A stretch of 64,000 nt of DNA from Plantibacter sp. PA-3-X8 (GTDB lineage Bacteria > Actinomycetota > Actinomycetes > Actinomycetales > Microbacteriaceae), in the NCBI RefSeq assembly GCF_003856975.1, contig NZ_CP033107.1, forward strand, positions 1,736,001 to 1,800,000, in the 5' to 3' direction. Positions 15,188-23,940 of the stretch are shown one piece after another. Each line of letters starts with the position of its first letter. Position 1 is the first letter of the stretch. Made by a program: the position numbers and the translations under genes. A model generated the notes under the pieces. It did no database searches and was not told the origin of the DNA. It worked only from the letters and a program-made list of their open reading frames with translations.

Positions 15188-16935
15188 CGGGCGGCCGCCC
15201 CGGGCAGGTCGTCGAGTCTCGACAGGTGCCGCCAGTCGGGGTGGTTCGTCAGCGAGCGCATCGCCTGGGCGAGCGGCGGTGGCCGGAGCCCCGCGCGGCG
15301 CAGGAGCTCGTCGTCGCTGAGGACCGCGGCGGTCGTGTCGTGGGCGAGCAGGCGACCGTCGGCCATGACCGCGACGTGACTCGCGTGATCGGCGACGAGC
15401 TGGAGGTCGTGGGTCACGACGAGGACTGTGGTGCCCTGCGCGTTGAGTCCGGCGAGGAGGTCCAGGAGCTCGTTCGCCCGCGCCCGGTCCTGACCGAAGG
15501 TCGGTTCGTCGAGCGCGAGCACCGGAGCTCCGGCGATGAGGGCGCTCCCGACGGACAGTCGGCGCTTCTGGCCGCCGGAGAGGAGGAACGGATGCACGTC
15601 GCGGGCGGATGCCAGGCCGAACCGCCGCAGCAGGTCGTCGACGCGCCGCTCGATCCCGGTGTCGTCGACGCCCCGGATCCGCAGGCCGTGCGCGAGTTCG
15701 TCGTGGACGGTGTGGGCGATGAACTGGTGCTCGGGGTTCTGGAAGACGAAGCCGATGTGCGCCGCGATCGTCCGGACGTCGCTGCGCGCCGGGTCGATCC
15801 CGCCGACGTCGATGCGGCCGCGGGGTGGCCGAACCACCCCGGCGATCGCCTGGAGCAGGGTCGTCTTGCCTGCACCGTTCGTCCCGATCACCGCGAGGAA
15901 GTCGCCCGTCCCGACCTCGAGGCTCACCTCGTGGAGGATCGGGGTGCGCCAGCGGCCCCGACCGCGTTCGACGCTGAGCCGGTCGACGCGGACCGCGACC
16001 GGTCCCTCGGCGGTGACCGGCGCGACGGCTACCGTCGGCGGCGGCGTCGGCAGCGCGATCGCGTCGAGTGCGGCGGTCAACTCGGCGGGTGTCAGGGGGA
16101 GGTCCGGCAACGCGACACCGGCCGACCGCAGACGCAGCGCGGCGAGCGTCGCGACGGGAAGCCAGACACCCATGGCGAGGAGCTCGTCGAGGTGTCCGAG
16201 CAGGACGTCGCGGGTCGGGCCGTCGAAGGCGAGCCGCCCGTCGCGATCGAGGACGACGACCCGGTCGACGAGGTCGATGGCGGCGTCGAGGTTGTGCTCG
16301 ACGAGCAGGATCGCGTGCCGCTTCCCGGCGCCGTCCGGTCCGGAGACGAGTGAACGGAGGGCGGCGTAGACCTCCTCGATCCCGGCCGGATCGAGGTTCG
16401 CCGTCGGCTCGTCGAGGACGAGGAGGTCGCTCCCCATGGCCAGGGCGCAGGCGATCGCGAGTCGCTGTCGGCCTCCGCCTGAGAGTCGGTCGGGGTTCTC
16501 AGCCCGGCGCTCCCAGAGCCCGACCTGCCGGAGCGCGCGCTCGGCGCGGGACAGCACCTCCTCGACGGGGAGCAGGAGGTTCTCCGGGCCGAAGCACACC
16601 TCGTCGAGGACCGTTCCGGTGACGATCTGCGCGTCGGGGTCCTGGAACACCATCGCCACGTGCTCGCTCAACTGCGCGACCGTCGAGGTGGCCGTGTCGA
16701 GCCCGCCGGTGACCACAGCACCCTCGAACTCGGCCGGGACGGCGTGGGGGACGAGGCCGTTGAGGGCCAGCGCGAGCGTCGACTTCCCCGAGCCGCTCGG
16801 CCCGAGCAGGAGGACCACCTCACCGGATGCGACCTGGAACGACACGTCGTCCGGGGTCCACTCCTCACGCTCGTCGTGGCGGATGCGCACCCGCCGGACG
16901 ACGGTGGCGGGGTGCGTCGGCGGTACGGGGTCCAC
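15184..16935 (-). CDS. ECF transporter ATPase, two fused ABC domains
   Basis: The 583 residues contain two complete ABC cassettes. The first has Walker A GPSGSGKST (45-53), signature LSGGGRQRL and LLVLDEPTANLDP. The second has Walker A GTNGAGKTT (~349-357), signature LSGGQKRRL and LALDEPTFGQD. In most ECF systems the two ATPases are separate proteins (EcfA1/A2); the fusion resembles YkoD of the ykoFEDC hydroxymethylpyrimidine/thiamine system. The second cassette has Gly-Gln in place of the usual residues after DEPTF. It directly abuts the S component gene. Confidence 0.92.
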   Translation of the reverse strand: MDPVPPTHPATVVRRVRIRHDEREEWTPDDVSFQVASGEVVLLLGPSGSGKSTLALALNGLVPHAVPAEFEGAVVTGGLDTATSTVAQLSEHVAMVFQDPDAQIVTGTVLDEVCFGPENLLLPVEEVLSRAERALRQVGLWERRAENPDRLSGGGRQRLAIACALAMGSDLLVLDEPTANLDPAGIEEVYAALRSLVSGPDGAGKRHAILLVEHNLDAAIDLVDRVVVLDRDGRLAFDGPTRDVLLGHLDELLAMGVWLPVATLAALRLRSAGVALPDLPLTPAELTAALDAIALPTPPPTVAVAPVTAEGPVAVRVDRLSVERGRGRWRTPILHEVSLEVGTGDFLAVIGTNGAGKTTLLQAIAGVVRPPRGRIDVGGIDPARSDVRTIAAHIGFVFQNPEHQFIAHTVHDELAHGLRIRGVDDTGIERRVDDLLRRFGLASARDVHPFLLSGGQKRRLSVGSALIAGAPVLALDEPTFGQDRARANELLDLLAGLNAQGTTVLVVTHDLQLVADHASHVAVMADGRLLAHDTTAAVLSDDELLRRAGLRPPPLAQAMRSLTNHPDWRHLSRLDDLPGAAAR

Positions 16936-17517
16936 TCAGGCCCGCGTGCCGGCCGAGCCGCGGTCGCGCTGCAGGGGTTTCGCGATGGACCGCCCCACAC
17001 CGGCTCTCGCGAGGGCCGCTGCGACCGCCCGCCCGAGCGCGGTGAAGGCGATCGGGCTGAGGACGAAGAGCGCGATGTAGACCGTCTGGGCGAGGGGTGC
17101 GAAATGCTCGATCCCGAGGACGACGAGCACGGAGCCGCCGAAGACGAGTCCGGCGATGCCCGCTGCCAGGTAGAAGACCCAGGCCCTCCAGACGCGGTAA
17201 CGCGACACGGCGAAGGGGATCTCCTGCAGGAGCCCGATCGCGAGGCCGGTGCCGAAGTACCGGAAGAACCACTGCGGGCTGAACGCCGCTGAGACGAGGC
17301 CGGCGGTGAGCCCGGTCATGAGGGCCACGCCACCACGTCGGAGGAGCGCCTGCGAGACGACGCCCGGCAGGAAGTACACGCCGATGATGAGGCCGTAGAG
17401 CACGGGGGCGGTCGCGGAGATCGTGCCGCCGACGTACCCGGAGACGACGAAGACGAGGCCGCCGCCGACGCCGATGGCGGCGCAGGTCAGCAGCAGTCGC
17501 GTACTCAGACGTTGCAT
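16936..17517 (-). CDS. ECF transporter substrate-binding S component (possibly YkoE-like)
   Basis: The 193-residue protein has about six hydrophobic helices and a basic C-terminus, the size and shape of an ECF S component. It starts the operon. Weak resemblance to YkoE (GGVALMTGLTAGLVSAAF..., LGRAVAAALARAGV) and the fused ATPase suggest a thiamine precursor such as hydroxymethylpyrimidine. I found no TPP riboswitch in the ~113-base upstream gap, so the substrate stays open. The start is supported by GAAGGTGGG upstream. Confidence 0.82.
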   Translation of the reverse strand: MQRLSTRLLLTCAAIGVGGGLVFVVSGYVGGTISATAPVLYGLIIGVYFLPGVVSQALLRRGGVALMTGLTAGLVSAAFSPQWFFRYFGTGLAIGLLQEIPFAVSRYRVWRAWVFYLAAGIAGLVFGGSVLVVLGIEHFAPLAQTVYIALFVLSPIAFTALGRAVAAALARAGVGRSIAKPLQRDRGSAGTRA

Positions 17518-17630
17518 GAGCCCACCTTCACGAGCAGCCGATCTCCTGAGGACAGCCTATCCTTTATCAGCCTGTCGAGACGCCGGTGGACATCGCTCGG
17601 AACGGGGTCCCGAGCGCCCCGTCCGGGCGA

Positions 17631-18581
17631 TCAGATCGAGCGTCGGCGCGGGGTCAGACGGACGTTCGGCAAGGGCGGCGCCGGAATGCGGTCCGTGCCG
17701 TGGCCGGCGACCGACCCGAAGCGCGGCGACCCCGCCTCCCAGTCCTCCCGGGCGGACGCGATGTCCTCGTGGCTGCGACCGACGAAATTCCACCACATGA
17801 CCAGCTCCTCCGGGAACGGCGTCCCTCCGAGGAGCACGAAGCGGGCACCGGTCGCGCTCCGGAGCTCGAGGCGATCGCACCCGGGCGCCAGGTAGAGCAA
17901 CGGGCCGGAGCCGAGTTCGACGCCGCCGACCTCGAGCGCCCCGTCGATCACCAGGACGCCGTGCTCGAAGGACGGATCCACCGGCACCTCGACGACGGTG
18001 TCGGCCTCGAGCGTCACGTCGGCACCGAGCAGGGGCGAGTGGACGGTCGCGGTCGACGTCACGCCGCCCAGCGTGCCGATGAGGACGGTCGCCTCCAATC
18101 CTGGAGCGCGGTGGACGGGCAGGTCCGTGTGCTGCTCGAACGCAGCCGGCACCTGGGCGGCGGCCTCCGGGAGCGCCACCCACAGCTGGAGGCCGTGCAT
18201 GGCGGCCGCCTCCTCGCCCACCGAGAACTCGGAGTGCGACACGCCTCGACCGCTCGTCATGAGGTTGAGCTCGCCCGGGCGGACGACCACGTCGCTGCCC
18301 ACGCTGTCGCGGTGGCGGATGTCGCCGACGAGCGGCCACGTCACGGTCTGCAGGCCGGTGTGCGGATGCGGCAGCACGCGCATCAGTGAGCGGTCCTCGT
18401 CGAAGCGGTCGAGGAAGCACCAGGCGCCGATCATCGGCAGCTCGCGCTGCGGAAGGGTGCGATGGACGCTCAGGCCGCGGACACCGCCGAGGGGGACCTC
18501 GCGGGCCTCGAGGAGTCTCGTCCCGGATCCGTCAGGTGCGTGGCAGACGCTGGGGACCGGGTCGGCGTCGAGTCTCGTCAT
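17631..18581 (-). CDS. Pirin family protein (cupin)
   Basis: The 316-residue double cupin carries the pirin metal-site sequences GAWCFLDRF, LPHPHTGLQTVTW and GRGVSHSEFS, with the C-terminal pirin domain from about residue 170 (VHSPLLGADVTLEADTVVEVPVDPSFEHGVLVIDG). Bacterial pirins bind iron and some show quercetinase activity; the role here is unknown. The ATG at 18581 is favoured by AAGGAGG just upstream over in-frame sites further out. It lies upstream of the ECF operon on the same strand but with its own 113-base gap. Confidence 0.88.
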   Translation of the reverse strand: MTRLDADPVPSVCHAPDGSGTRLLEAREVPLGGVRGLSVHRTLPQRELPMIGAWCFLDRFDEDRSLMRVLPHPHTGLQTVTWPLVGDIRHRDSVGSDVVVRPGELNLMTSGRGVSHSEFSVGEEAAAMHGLQLWVALPEAAAQVPAAFEQHTDLPVHRAPGLEATVLIGTLGGVTSTATVHSPLLGADVTLEADTVVEVPVDPSFEHGVLVIDGALEVGGVELGSGPLLYLAPGCDRLELRSATGARFVLLGGTPFPEELVMWWNFVGRSHEDIASAREDWEAGSPRFGSVAGHGTDRIPAPPLPNVRLTPRRRSI

Positions 18582-18699
18582 GAGCGCCTCCTTATCACGG
18601 ACAACGCTACTCCCGCTCGGCCTGACCTCGGCCCGGACCGACGTGGTTGACTGGGCGCGGGGCCCGTCCGGCTCCGCCGCTGCCGAGATTGGGGATCCC

Positions 18700-19818
18700 A
18701 TGGGCCTGTTCGACAAGCATGAGGACGCACCGGAACCGCTCGCCCGCGGCCTCTGGCACGACCGCATCGGCACGTTCGCGACCCGGAGCATCCAGACGCT
18801 CGCCATCGTCGCGGTCGCCGCACTGATCGTCTTCGCGCTGACCCAGCTCTCCCTCGTGATGATCCCCGTCGTCATCGCACTCATCCTCGCCTCGGCGATC
18901 TACCCGCTCATGCGGTGGATGCGGTCGAAGGGGCTCCCGTCGATCCTCGCCACCTGGATCGCCCTCGTCTCGATCCTCGTCGTCCTCGGCGGCATCGGAT
19001 GGCTCATCGTCTGGGCCGTTCGCAGCCAGTGGGACGACCTCGTCGACTCCGCCTCGAAGGGCTTCGGGCAGCTGCAGGACTGGCTCGGCACCCTGCCGTT
19101 CGACATCGACGAGAAGCAGATCGAGGACGCCAAGCAGACCGCGGTCGACTTCCTCACCTCGAGCCAGTTCGGCAGCGGGGCACTCGCCGGGGTCTCCGCG
19201 ACGGCGAGCTTCCTCACCGGCCTGGTGCTCATGGTCGTCGTCCTGTTCTTCTTCCTCAAGGACGGACCGCGGCTCTGGGAGTTCCTGCTCCGTCCCTTCA
19301 CCGGAACCGCGTACGACCGCGCCAAGCGCATCGGCGGCAAGACGGTGGACACCCTCGGCGGGTACGTGCGCGGCACCGCCACGATCGCGGCCGTCGACGC
19401 GATCGGCATCGGCATCGGCCTCGCGATCATCGGGGTCCCGCTCGCGCTGCCGCTCAGCGTCATCGTGTTCCTGACCGCCTTCATCCCGATCGTCGGTGCG
19501 ACCGCCGCCGGCATCCTCGCGGCCCTCGTCGCGCTCGTCGCCAACGGTCCGGTCGCCGCCCTCATCGTCGTCGGCATCGTCGTGCTCGTGAACCAGCTCG
19601 AGGGCAACTTCCTCCAGCCCGTCGTCATGGCACGCTCGCTCAAGCTGCACGCCCTCGTCGTCCTCCTCGCCTTGACCGCCGGCACCATCCTCGGCGGCAT
19701 CGTCGGCGCGGTCCTCGCCGTCCCGATCGCCGCGGTCGCGTGGGGCATCATCGGTGTCTGGAACGGTCCGGACCAGCCCGCCGAGCCCATGCGGCAGAAG
19801 CGACCCGAGTCCGTCTGA
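18700..19818 (+). CDS. AI-2E family transporter (PerM/TqsA-like permease)
   Basis: The 372-residue membrane protein has about eight helices in the pattern of the AI-2E exporter/PerM family. Two N-terminal helices are followed by a long soluble stretch (DDLVDSASKGFGQLQDWLGTLPFDIDEKQ), then helices with LKDGPRLWEF, GGYVRGTATIAAVDAIGIGIGL, FIPIVGA, NQLEGNFLQPVVMARSLKLHALVVLLALTAG and GAVLAVPIAAV. Members export autoinducer-2, sodium or unidentified solutes. GGGGATCCC precedes the ATG. It is divergent from the pirin gene. Confidence 0.88.
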   Translation: MGLFDKHEDAPEPLARGLWHDRIGTFATRSIQTLAIVAVAALIVFALTQLSLVMIPVVIALILASAIYPLMRWMRSKGLPSILATWIALVSILVVLGGIGWLIVWAVRSQWDDLVDSASKGFGQLQDWLGTLPFDIDEKQIEDAKQTAVDFLTSSQFGSGALAGVSATASFLTGLVLMVVVLFFFLKDGPRLWEFLLRPFTGTAYDRAKRIGGKTVDTLGGYVRGTATIAAVDAIGIGIGLAIIGVPLALPLSVIVFLTAFIPIVGATAAGILAALVALVANGPVAALIVVGIVVLVNQLEGNFLQPVVMARSLKLHALVVLLALTAGTILGGIVGAVLAVPIAAVAWGIIGVWNGPDQPAEPMRQKRPESV

Positions 19819-19853
19819 GCGAGGCCGTCCGGGTCGTGGGTCCGCCCGCCGGA

Positions 19854-19859
19854 TAGCAT
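19854..19859 (+). promoter_or_regulatory. -10 box, leaderless promoter
   Basis: TAGCAT ends exactly 6 nt before the GTG at 19866, which decides that start over the GTG at 19860. Confidence 0.5.
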
Positions 19860-19865
19860 GTGATC

Positions 19866-20309
19866 GTGGACCCCCACGATCTCCTCGGCCTCGTCTTCGA
19901 GGTCTTCACCTGGATCGGCTTCGGCAGCGCCGTCGTCGTGCTGCTCGTCATGCTCATCGCGCGGGCCGCGGACGGCAGCTGGGTGGAGACGCACGGGGTC
20001 ATCGTGGACGTGCCGGAGGACGCGGGCGGCGGTGACGTCGATCGAGGTCCGGGGCGCGAGGTCCGCTGGATGACCGAGGCGGCCGAGCTGTATTCACGAC
20101 CCGTCACGGATGCGGAGTTCGACGCCCTGCGCGACCCCGAGGAGCCGAACGTCTTCTACGCCCGTCGGGAACCGTCGCGCGCACGCTTCCGCCGGACGGC
20201 CGATCACACGAGGGCGCTCCGGCTGCTCTTCGGCGTGACCTTCGGCATCGGCGTCGTCTGCTCCATCGCCTCGATCGTCCTGCTGTTCGTCGCCGACACC
20301 GGGGCCTGA
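19866..20309 (+). CDS. Small membrane protein of unknown function
   Basis: The 147-residue protein begins with a transmembrane helix (FTWIGFGSAVVVLLVMLIARA), continues with an acidic/charged soluble stretch containing REVRWMTEAAELYSRPVTDAEFDALRDPEEPNVFYARREPSRARF, and ends with a second helix. The N- and C-terminal helices with a middle soluble domain fit a small two-helix protein. I do not recognise a family. It follows the AI-2E gene with its own apparent promoter. Confidence 0.65.
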   Translation: MDPHDLLGLVFEVFTWIGFGSAVVVLLVMLIARAADGSWVETHGVIVDVPEDAGGGDVDRGPGREVRWMTEAAELYSRPVTDAEFDALRDPEEPNVFYARREPSRARFRRTADHTRALRLLFGVTFGIGVVCSIASIVLLFVADTGA

Positions 20310-20322
20310 GCGCCCGCTCCCT

Positions 20323-20344
20323 GGTCCCTGAGCCTGTCGAAGGG
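20323..20344. repeat. Single half-copy of the CTGAGCCTGTCGAAG dispersed repeat
   Basis: GGTCCCTGAGCCTGTCGAAG lies right after a stop codon; it is the left arm of the palindromic units seen at 22653-22966 and 54800-54932. Confidence 0.75.
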
Positions 20345-20411
20345 CGACGCTCGGGTAGGCTGTGAACACGAGCGTCGACACCTGGTCCGCTCGCTCTCCC
20401 GGAGGCATCGC

Positions 20412-21026
20412 ATGACGGAACGGTGGGCCCGTGTCGCCCGCGGCACCGCCGCAGCCGCGTTCGCCACCTTCGCCGCAGCCCTCTCGCACACGATCGGCGG
20501 GGTCGCCGCACCGTCCGCGTTCGTCCTCCTGGTCGGCGGCACCTTCGCCGTCCTGGTCTGCGTCCTCCTCGCCGGCCGCCGCATCACCGCACTCGGGGTC
20601 GTCGCCTCCGTGCTCGTGAGCCAGCTCGGCTACCACGCGCTCTTCACCCTCGTCCCGAGCACCGTCAGTGCCACGGTCGCATCCGGCGGTGCGACCGGCC
20701 CCGCGAACTGGCACCGGCACGGGGTCGTCGAACTCGCGACCGGCGGCGTCACCGCGGCGCACACCCACGGCGACACCACGATGTGGGCGGCGCACCTCGT
20801 CGCGGCCGTCGCGACCATCGCAGCCATCCTGTTCGCCGAACGCGCGACGCTCGCCGCGCTCGCCGCCCTGACCGTCCGGATCCTCGCCCGCCGTGCCGCA
20901 CCGACGCACCTCGTCCCCGCGCCCCGCCGGGTGCGCTGGGTCCGCGTCAACCGTCGTCCCCGCAACCTCGGGGTGGTCCTGCTCCACCTGCGACACCGCG
21001 GTCCGCCGGCGCTCGCCGCCGCCTGA
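20412..21026 (+). CDS. Membrane protein upstream of ycnI (probable copper-associated)
   Basis: The 204-residue protein has about four or five hydrophobic helices. A histidine-bearing external loop lies between helices 3 and 4 (NWHRHGVVELATGG, then AAHTHGDTTMWAAH), and the C-terminal tail is basic. GGAGG at 20400-20404 gives a clear ribosome site, and TAGGCT at 20356-20361 is a candidate -10. It heads a run with the DUF1775 (YcnI) and CopC genes. The His-rich loop and that neighbourhood suggest copper binding or transfer; this is inference. Confidence 0.7.
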   Translation: MTERWARVARGTAAAAFATFAAALSHTIGGVAAPSAFVLLVGGTFAVLVCVLLAGRRITALGVVASVLVSQLGYHALFTLVPSTVSATVASGGATGPANWHRHGVVELATGGVTAAHTHGDTTMWAAHLVAAVATIAAILFAERATLAALAALTVRILARRAAPTHLVPAPRRVRWVRVNRRPRNLGVVLLHLRHRGPPALAAA

Positions 21027-21168
21027 CCGACGCACCACCCTCCGACCGGGACGGGTGCCGTGCGTGGCCGGTCGGCCCCGACGCAGCAGCACCCTTCGGC
21101 GCGCCATCCGGCGTGACCATCCCCTTTCCGCACGCTCGACGCCGTGCGGATCAGTCGACAGGACGATC

Positions 21169-21936
21169 ATGAACGCAACCACCCCCCGCCCGACCTTCCG
21201 CAAGCCCGCCGTGCTCGGTGCCATCGCCATCGGCGCCGGAGCGCTCCTCGCGGTCGGCGCACCGCTCGCCGCCAGCGCTCACGTCAGCGTCACGCCGACC
21301 TCCACCGCCGCCGGCTCCTACACGGTGCTGAGCTTCGCCGTCGGTCACGGCTGCGACGGCTCGCCCACGACGAGCCTCTCCTTCGAGATCCCCGAGGAGA
21401 TCAACGCCGTGACGCCGACGGTCAACCCGAACTGGACCATCGACAAGCAGATGGCCCCGCTCGCGAAGCCCATCACCGACAGTCACGGTGAGCAGCTCGC
21501 CGAGCGCGTCGGCACGGTCGTCTACACGGCCAAGACGCCGCTCGCCGACGGCTACCGCGACACCGTCTCCTTCCAGGTCCAGCTGCCGGCCGACGCCGAG
21601 GGCAAGACGCTCGTCTTCCCCGTGACGCAGACGTGCGAGGTCGGCCAGACCGACTGGACCGACGTCGCGAAGGACGGTCAGACCGAGGACGACCTCGAGT
21701 CGCCGGCGCCGGTCGTGGTCGTGACCGCTGCCGAGGCCGGCGACCACCACGGTGGTGCCGCCATGGACGACGACGGTGACGGCGACCACACCGAGGCCGC
21801 TGCCTCGACCGACGCCGGCACCACCGACGTGCTGGGCCGCGTGCTCGGCATCGCCGGTCTCGTCGTCGGTGCCGCCGGCATCGTCATCGCTGCCTCCGCA
21901 CGCCGCGCAGCGTCCGACGCGAAGCGCCAGGCCTGA
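21169..21936 (+). CDS. ycnI: YcnI family copper-binding envelope protein (DUF1775)
   Basis: The 255-residue protein has a signal peptide that should be cut after residue 37 (PLAASA|HVSV), leaving an N-terminal histidine. In YcnI that histidine and a tryptophan (here W89, NPNWTID) bind Cu(II). The DUF1775 domain spans about 38-190, followed by an acidic His-containing linker and a C-terminal membrane helix with a basic end. The protein is therefore exported and anchored at the membrane. It shares one base with the next gene (TGATG), which encodes a CopC protein, so the pair is translationally coupled. Role: metallochaperone for copper, from family knowledge. Confidence 0.9.
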   Translation: MNATTPRPTFRKPAVLGAIAIGAGALLAVGAPLAASAHVSVTPTSTAAGSYTVLSFAVGHGCDGSPTTSLSFEIPEEINAVTPTVNPNWTIDKQMAPLAKPITDSHGEQLAERVGTVVYTAKTPLADGYRDTVSFQVQLPADAEGKTLVFPVTQTCEVGQTDWTDVAKDGQTEDDLESPAPVVVVTAAEAGDHHGGAAMDDDGDGDHTEAAASTDAGTTDVLGRVLGIAGLVVGAAGIVIAASARRAASDAKRQA

Positions 21937-22592
21937 TGACGGTCTCCCGTCGTCGCCGTCTCGTCGGCACCGCTGCGACCGCGTTCCTCGCGGTCGCAGC
22001 AGTGCTCGCCGTGGCCCAGCCGGCCTCAGCGCACAACAGCATCATCTCGACGACACCGGCCGAGGGGTCGACGATCACCGAACAGCCGGAGCAACTCGTC
22101 ATCACGACGAACGACAACCTGCTCGACCTCGGGGACGCCGGCCAGTCCAACCAGATCCAGGTGACCGGCCCGGGCGACGAGCGACTGTTCTACGGCACCG
22201 CGTGCGCAGCGGTCAACGGGCCCGCGCTCGTCATGCCGCTGCAGCTCGGTGAAGCGGGTGAGTACACCGTCGTCTGGCAGCTCGTCTCGACCGACGGCCA
22301 CCCGCTGTCGGGCAGCTACACCTTCGAGTGGGCGCCGGCCGAGGGCCAGGAACTCGCCGCGGGGAGCGCGAAGCCCGCGTGCGCGACGAGTGGTGCCTCC
22401 ACGGTCGAACCCTCGTCGGAGGCGGGTGGTGTCGAGCCGGAGTCGTCCGCTGGCGGGCTCAGTGGCGATGTGTGGTGGATCGTCGGCGCGATCGGCGTCG
22501 TCCTGATCGCCGGCATCGGCGTGCTGCTCGTGACCCGGCGGAAGCCGGAGCCGACCTCGGACGACCAGGGCACGGACTCCTCCGCGCCCTGA
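21936..22592 (+). CDS. copC: CopC domain copper resistance protein
   Basis: The 218-residue protein has a twin-Arg-like basic N-terminus and a signal peptide cut after residue 32 (QPASA|HNSI). Mature His33 and STDGHPLSGSYTF (H122) are the canonical Cu(II) ligands of CopC. The domain spans ~33-133, followed by a Ser/Glu-rich linker and a C-terminal membrane helix (~177-197). It binds copper outside the membrane. Its stop codon falls in the first unit of a 23-bp tandem repeat, so the very C-terminus (DSSAP) may be repeat-derived. Confidence 0.9.
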   Translation: MTVSRRRRLVGTAATAFLAVAAVLAVAQPASAHNSIISTTPAEGSTITEQPEQLVITTNDNLLDLGDAGQSNQIQVTGPGDERLFYGTACAAVNGPALVMPLQLGEAGEYTVVWQLVSTDGHPLSGSYTFEWAPAEGQELAAGSAKPACATSGASTVEPSSEAGGVEPESSAGGLSGDVWWIVGAIGVVLIAGIGVLLVTRRKPEPTSDDQGTDSSAP

Positions 22593-22655
22593 GCCGCACC
22601 CGTTCCGGTCCCTGAGCCGCACTCCGTCCGGTCCCTGAGCCGCACCCCGCCCGGT
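22587..22655 (+). repeat. 23-bp tandem repeat, three units
   Basis: CCCTGAGCCGCAC recurs at 22587, 22610 and 22633 with a fixed 23-bp period; the fourth position (22656) is the start of the 107-bp array. The first unit overlaps the copC stop codon. Confidence 0.8.
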
Positions 22656-22966
22656 CCCTGAGCTTGTCGAAGGGCGGTCCGGTCGATGGTGTCCTCGGAT
22701 GGCGAGGTGCTTCGTGGGCACTTCGACAGGCTCAGTGACCGGGGGAGGTGACACGCTTCGGTCCCTGAGCTTGTCGAAGGGTAGTCCGGTCGATGGTGTC
22801 CTCGGATGGCAAGGTGCTTCGTGGGCACTTCGACAGGCTCAGTGACCGGTGGAGGTGACACGCTTCGGTCCCTGAGCTTGTTGAAGGGTAGTCCGGTCGA
22901 TGGTGTCCTCGGATGGCGAGGTGCTTCGTGGGCACTTCGACAGGCTCAGTGACCGGGGGAGGGTCG
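22653..22966. repeat. Three tandem 107-bp palindromic units
   Basis: Units start at 22653, 22760 and 22867. Each has a left arm GGTCCCTGAGCTTGTCGAAG and, 48 bases on, a right arm CTTCGACAGGCTCAGTGACC (22721-22740, 22828-22847, 22935-22954), so each unit can fold into a ~20-bp hairpin. The copies differ at only a few positions, which points to recent tandem duplication. The stretch 22593-23075 carries no gene. Confidence 0.92.
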
Positions 22967-22996
22967 GGCGAGCGGGTCCCGGTCCCGACACAACGG

Positions 22997-23034
22997 AACA
23001 GCCCCGCCATCCTCGAGAGGATGACGGGGCTGTT
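22997..23034. terminator. Terminator downstream of the fasciclin gene
   Basis: An 18-bp stem with one mismatch (arms beginning AACAGCCCCG and ending CGGGGCTGTT, two-base loop) lies 40 bases beyond the fasciclin stop codon. Confidence 0.8.
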
Positions 23035-23075
23035 GGGTTGTTACCGGTGTAGCTTGCGGGTGAACCCGCGGTCGG

Positions 23076-23732
23076 CTACTTTGCCGGCGGCATCAGCACC
23101 GAGTCGATGAGGTACACGGTCGCGTTGGCGGTCTTGACGCCACCGCAGATGACCTTGGCACCGTTGACGGTGATGTTGTCACCCGAGCCCTCGACCTTGA
23201 CGGTTCCACCCTCGACGGTGGTCTGCTCACCGTCGATGTCGGACGGAGCGATCTGGCCGGGGATCACGTGGTACGTGAGGATCGAGGTCAGCGTCGCAGC
23301 GCCCTCAGGCGTCTTGAGGCTGTCGATCGTCGCGGCGTCGATCTTCTTGAACGCGTCGTCGACCGGGGCGAAGACGGTGAACTCGGAGCCGTTCAGCGTG
23401 TCGACGAGGTTGACGTCGGGGTTCAGCTGGCCGGAGACCGCAGCGGTGAGCGTGGTCAGCAGCGGGTTGTTGGACGCGGCGACGGCGACCGGGTCGGCCG
23501 ACATGCCGGCGACGGAGCCAGCACCGTCCGGGACGGCGTCAGCGTAGGCGGCGCAGCCCGAGCCGACGAGGTCCGCTGCGGGGTCTGCAGCCATCGACTC
23601 GGTGGGAGCGGAGCTCGGCTCCATCGAGGAACCGCTGTCGGAGCTGGAGCCGCTGGAACAGGCTGCGAGGCCGAAGGTCGCGACGGCGGCGAGTGCGAGC
23701 ACTGCCATGTGGTTTCGCTTGATGGTACGCAT
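23076..23732 (-). CDS. Fasciclin (FAS1) domain lipoprotein
   Basis: The 218-residue precursor has a lipobox LAAC with Cys25, followed by a Ser-rich linker and one FAS1 domain (about 75-218): [53 protein letters not shown], and [11 protein letters not shown]. It is the MPT70/MPT83-type architecture, a surface adhesion-like lipoprotein. The ATG at 23732 follows AAAGGAG. The upstream region contains a C5/G5 hairpin (CCCCC-AC-GGGGG at about 23808-23819). Cell-adhesion or matrix function is family inference. Confidence 0.92.
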   Translation of the reverse strand: MRTIKRNHMAVLALAAVATFGLAACSSGSSSDSGSSMEPSSAPTESMAADPAADLVGSGCAAYADAVPDGAGSVAGMSADPVAVAASNNPLLTTLTAAVSGQLNPDVNLVDTLNGSEFTVFAPVDDAFKKIDAATIDSLKTPEGAATLTSILTYHVIPGQIAPSDIDGEQTTVEGGTVKVEGSGDNITVNGAKVICGGVKTANATVYLIDSVLMPPAK

Positions 23733-23928
23733 GTGATTCTCCTTTGATGAGGTTTGGACCGGTTGTCGAGTGCCTCTCAGAACCGGCCCTCGATGACACT
23801 TCGGAGCCCCCACGGGGGTGGTTTGGAAAAAGATCCGATCGCGTGTCGGACGGGGTCGCGCATTAAGAGGAGCGAAATTCTTCGGATCCGTTCCTGTGGA
23901 GGGGCACCGGGGTGTCAGCTGCTGCGGC

Positions 23929-23934
23929 TACGAT
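23929..23934 (+). promoter_or_regulatory. -10 box, leaderless promoter of recQ
   Basis: TACGAT stands exactly 6 nt before the recQ ATG at 23941, and no ribosome site is present. Confidence 0.5.
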
Positions 23935-23940
23935 CGACGG

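Noticed and set aside
17518..17630. TPP riboswitch ahead of the ECF operon
   Set aside because: The CTGAGA and downstream conserved cores were not found on the minus strand; the gap is also short.
22653..22966. Possible CRISPR array
   Set aside because: Unit and spacer are the same repeated 107-bp palindrome with no unique spacers and no cas genes nearby.
22026..23010. Minus-strand frames with repeated SLSLSKCP and LRQAQGP strings
   Set aside because: They are translations of the dispersed palindromic repeat and the copper genes read antisense; such strings are a known annotation artefact of these repeats.
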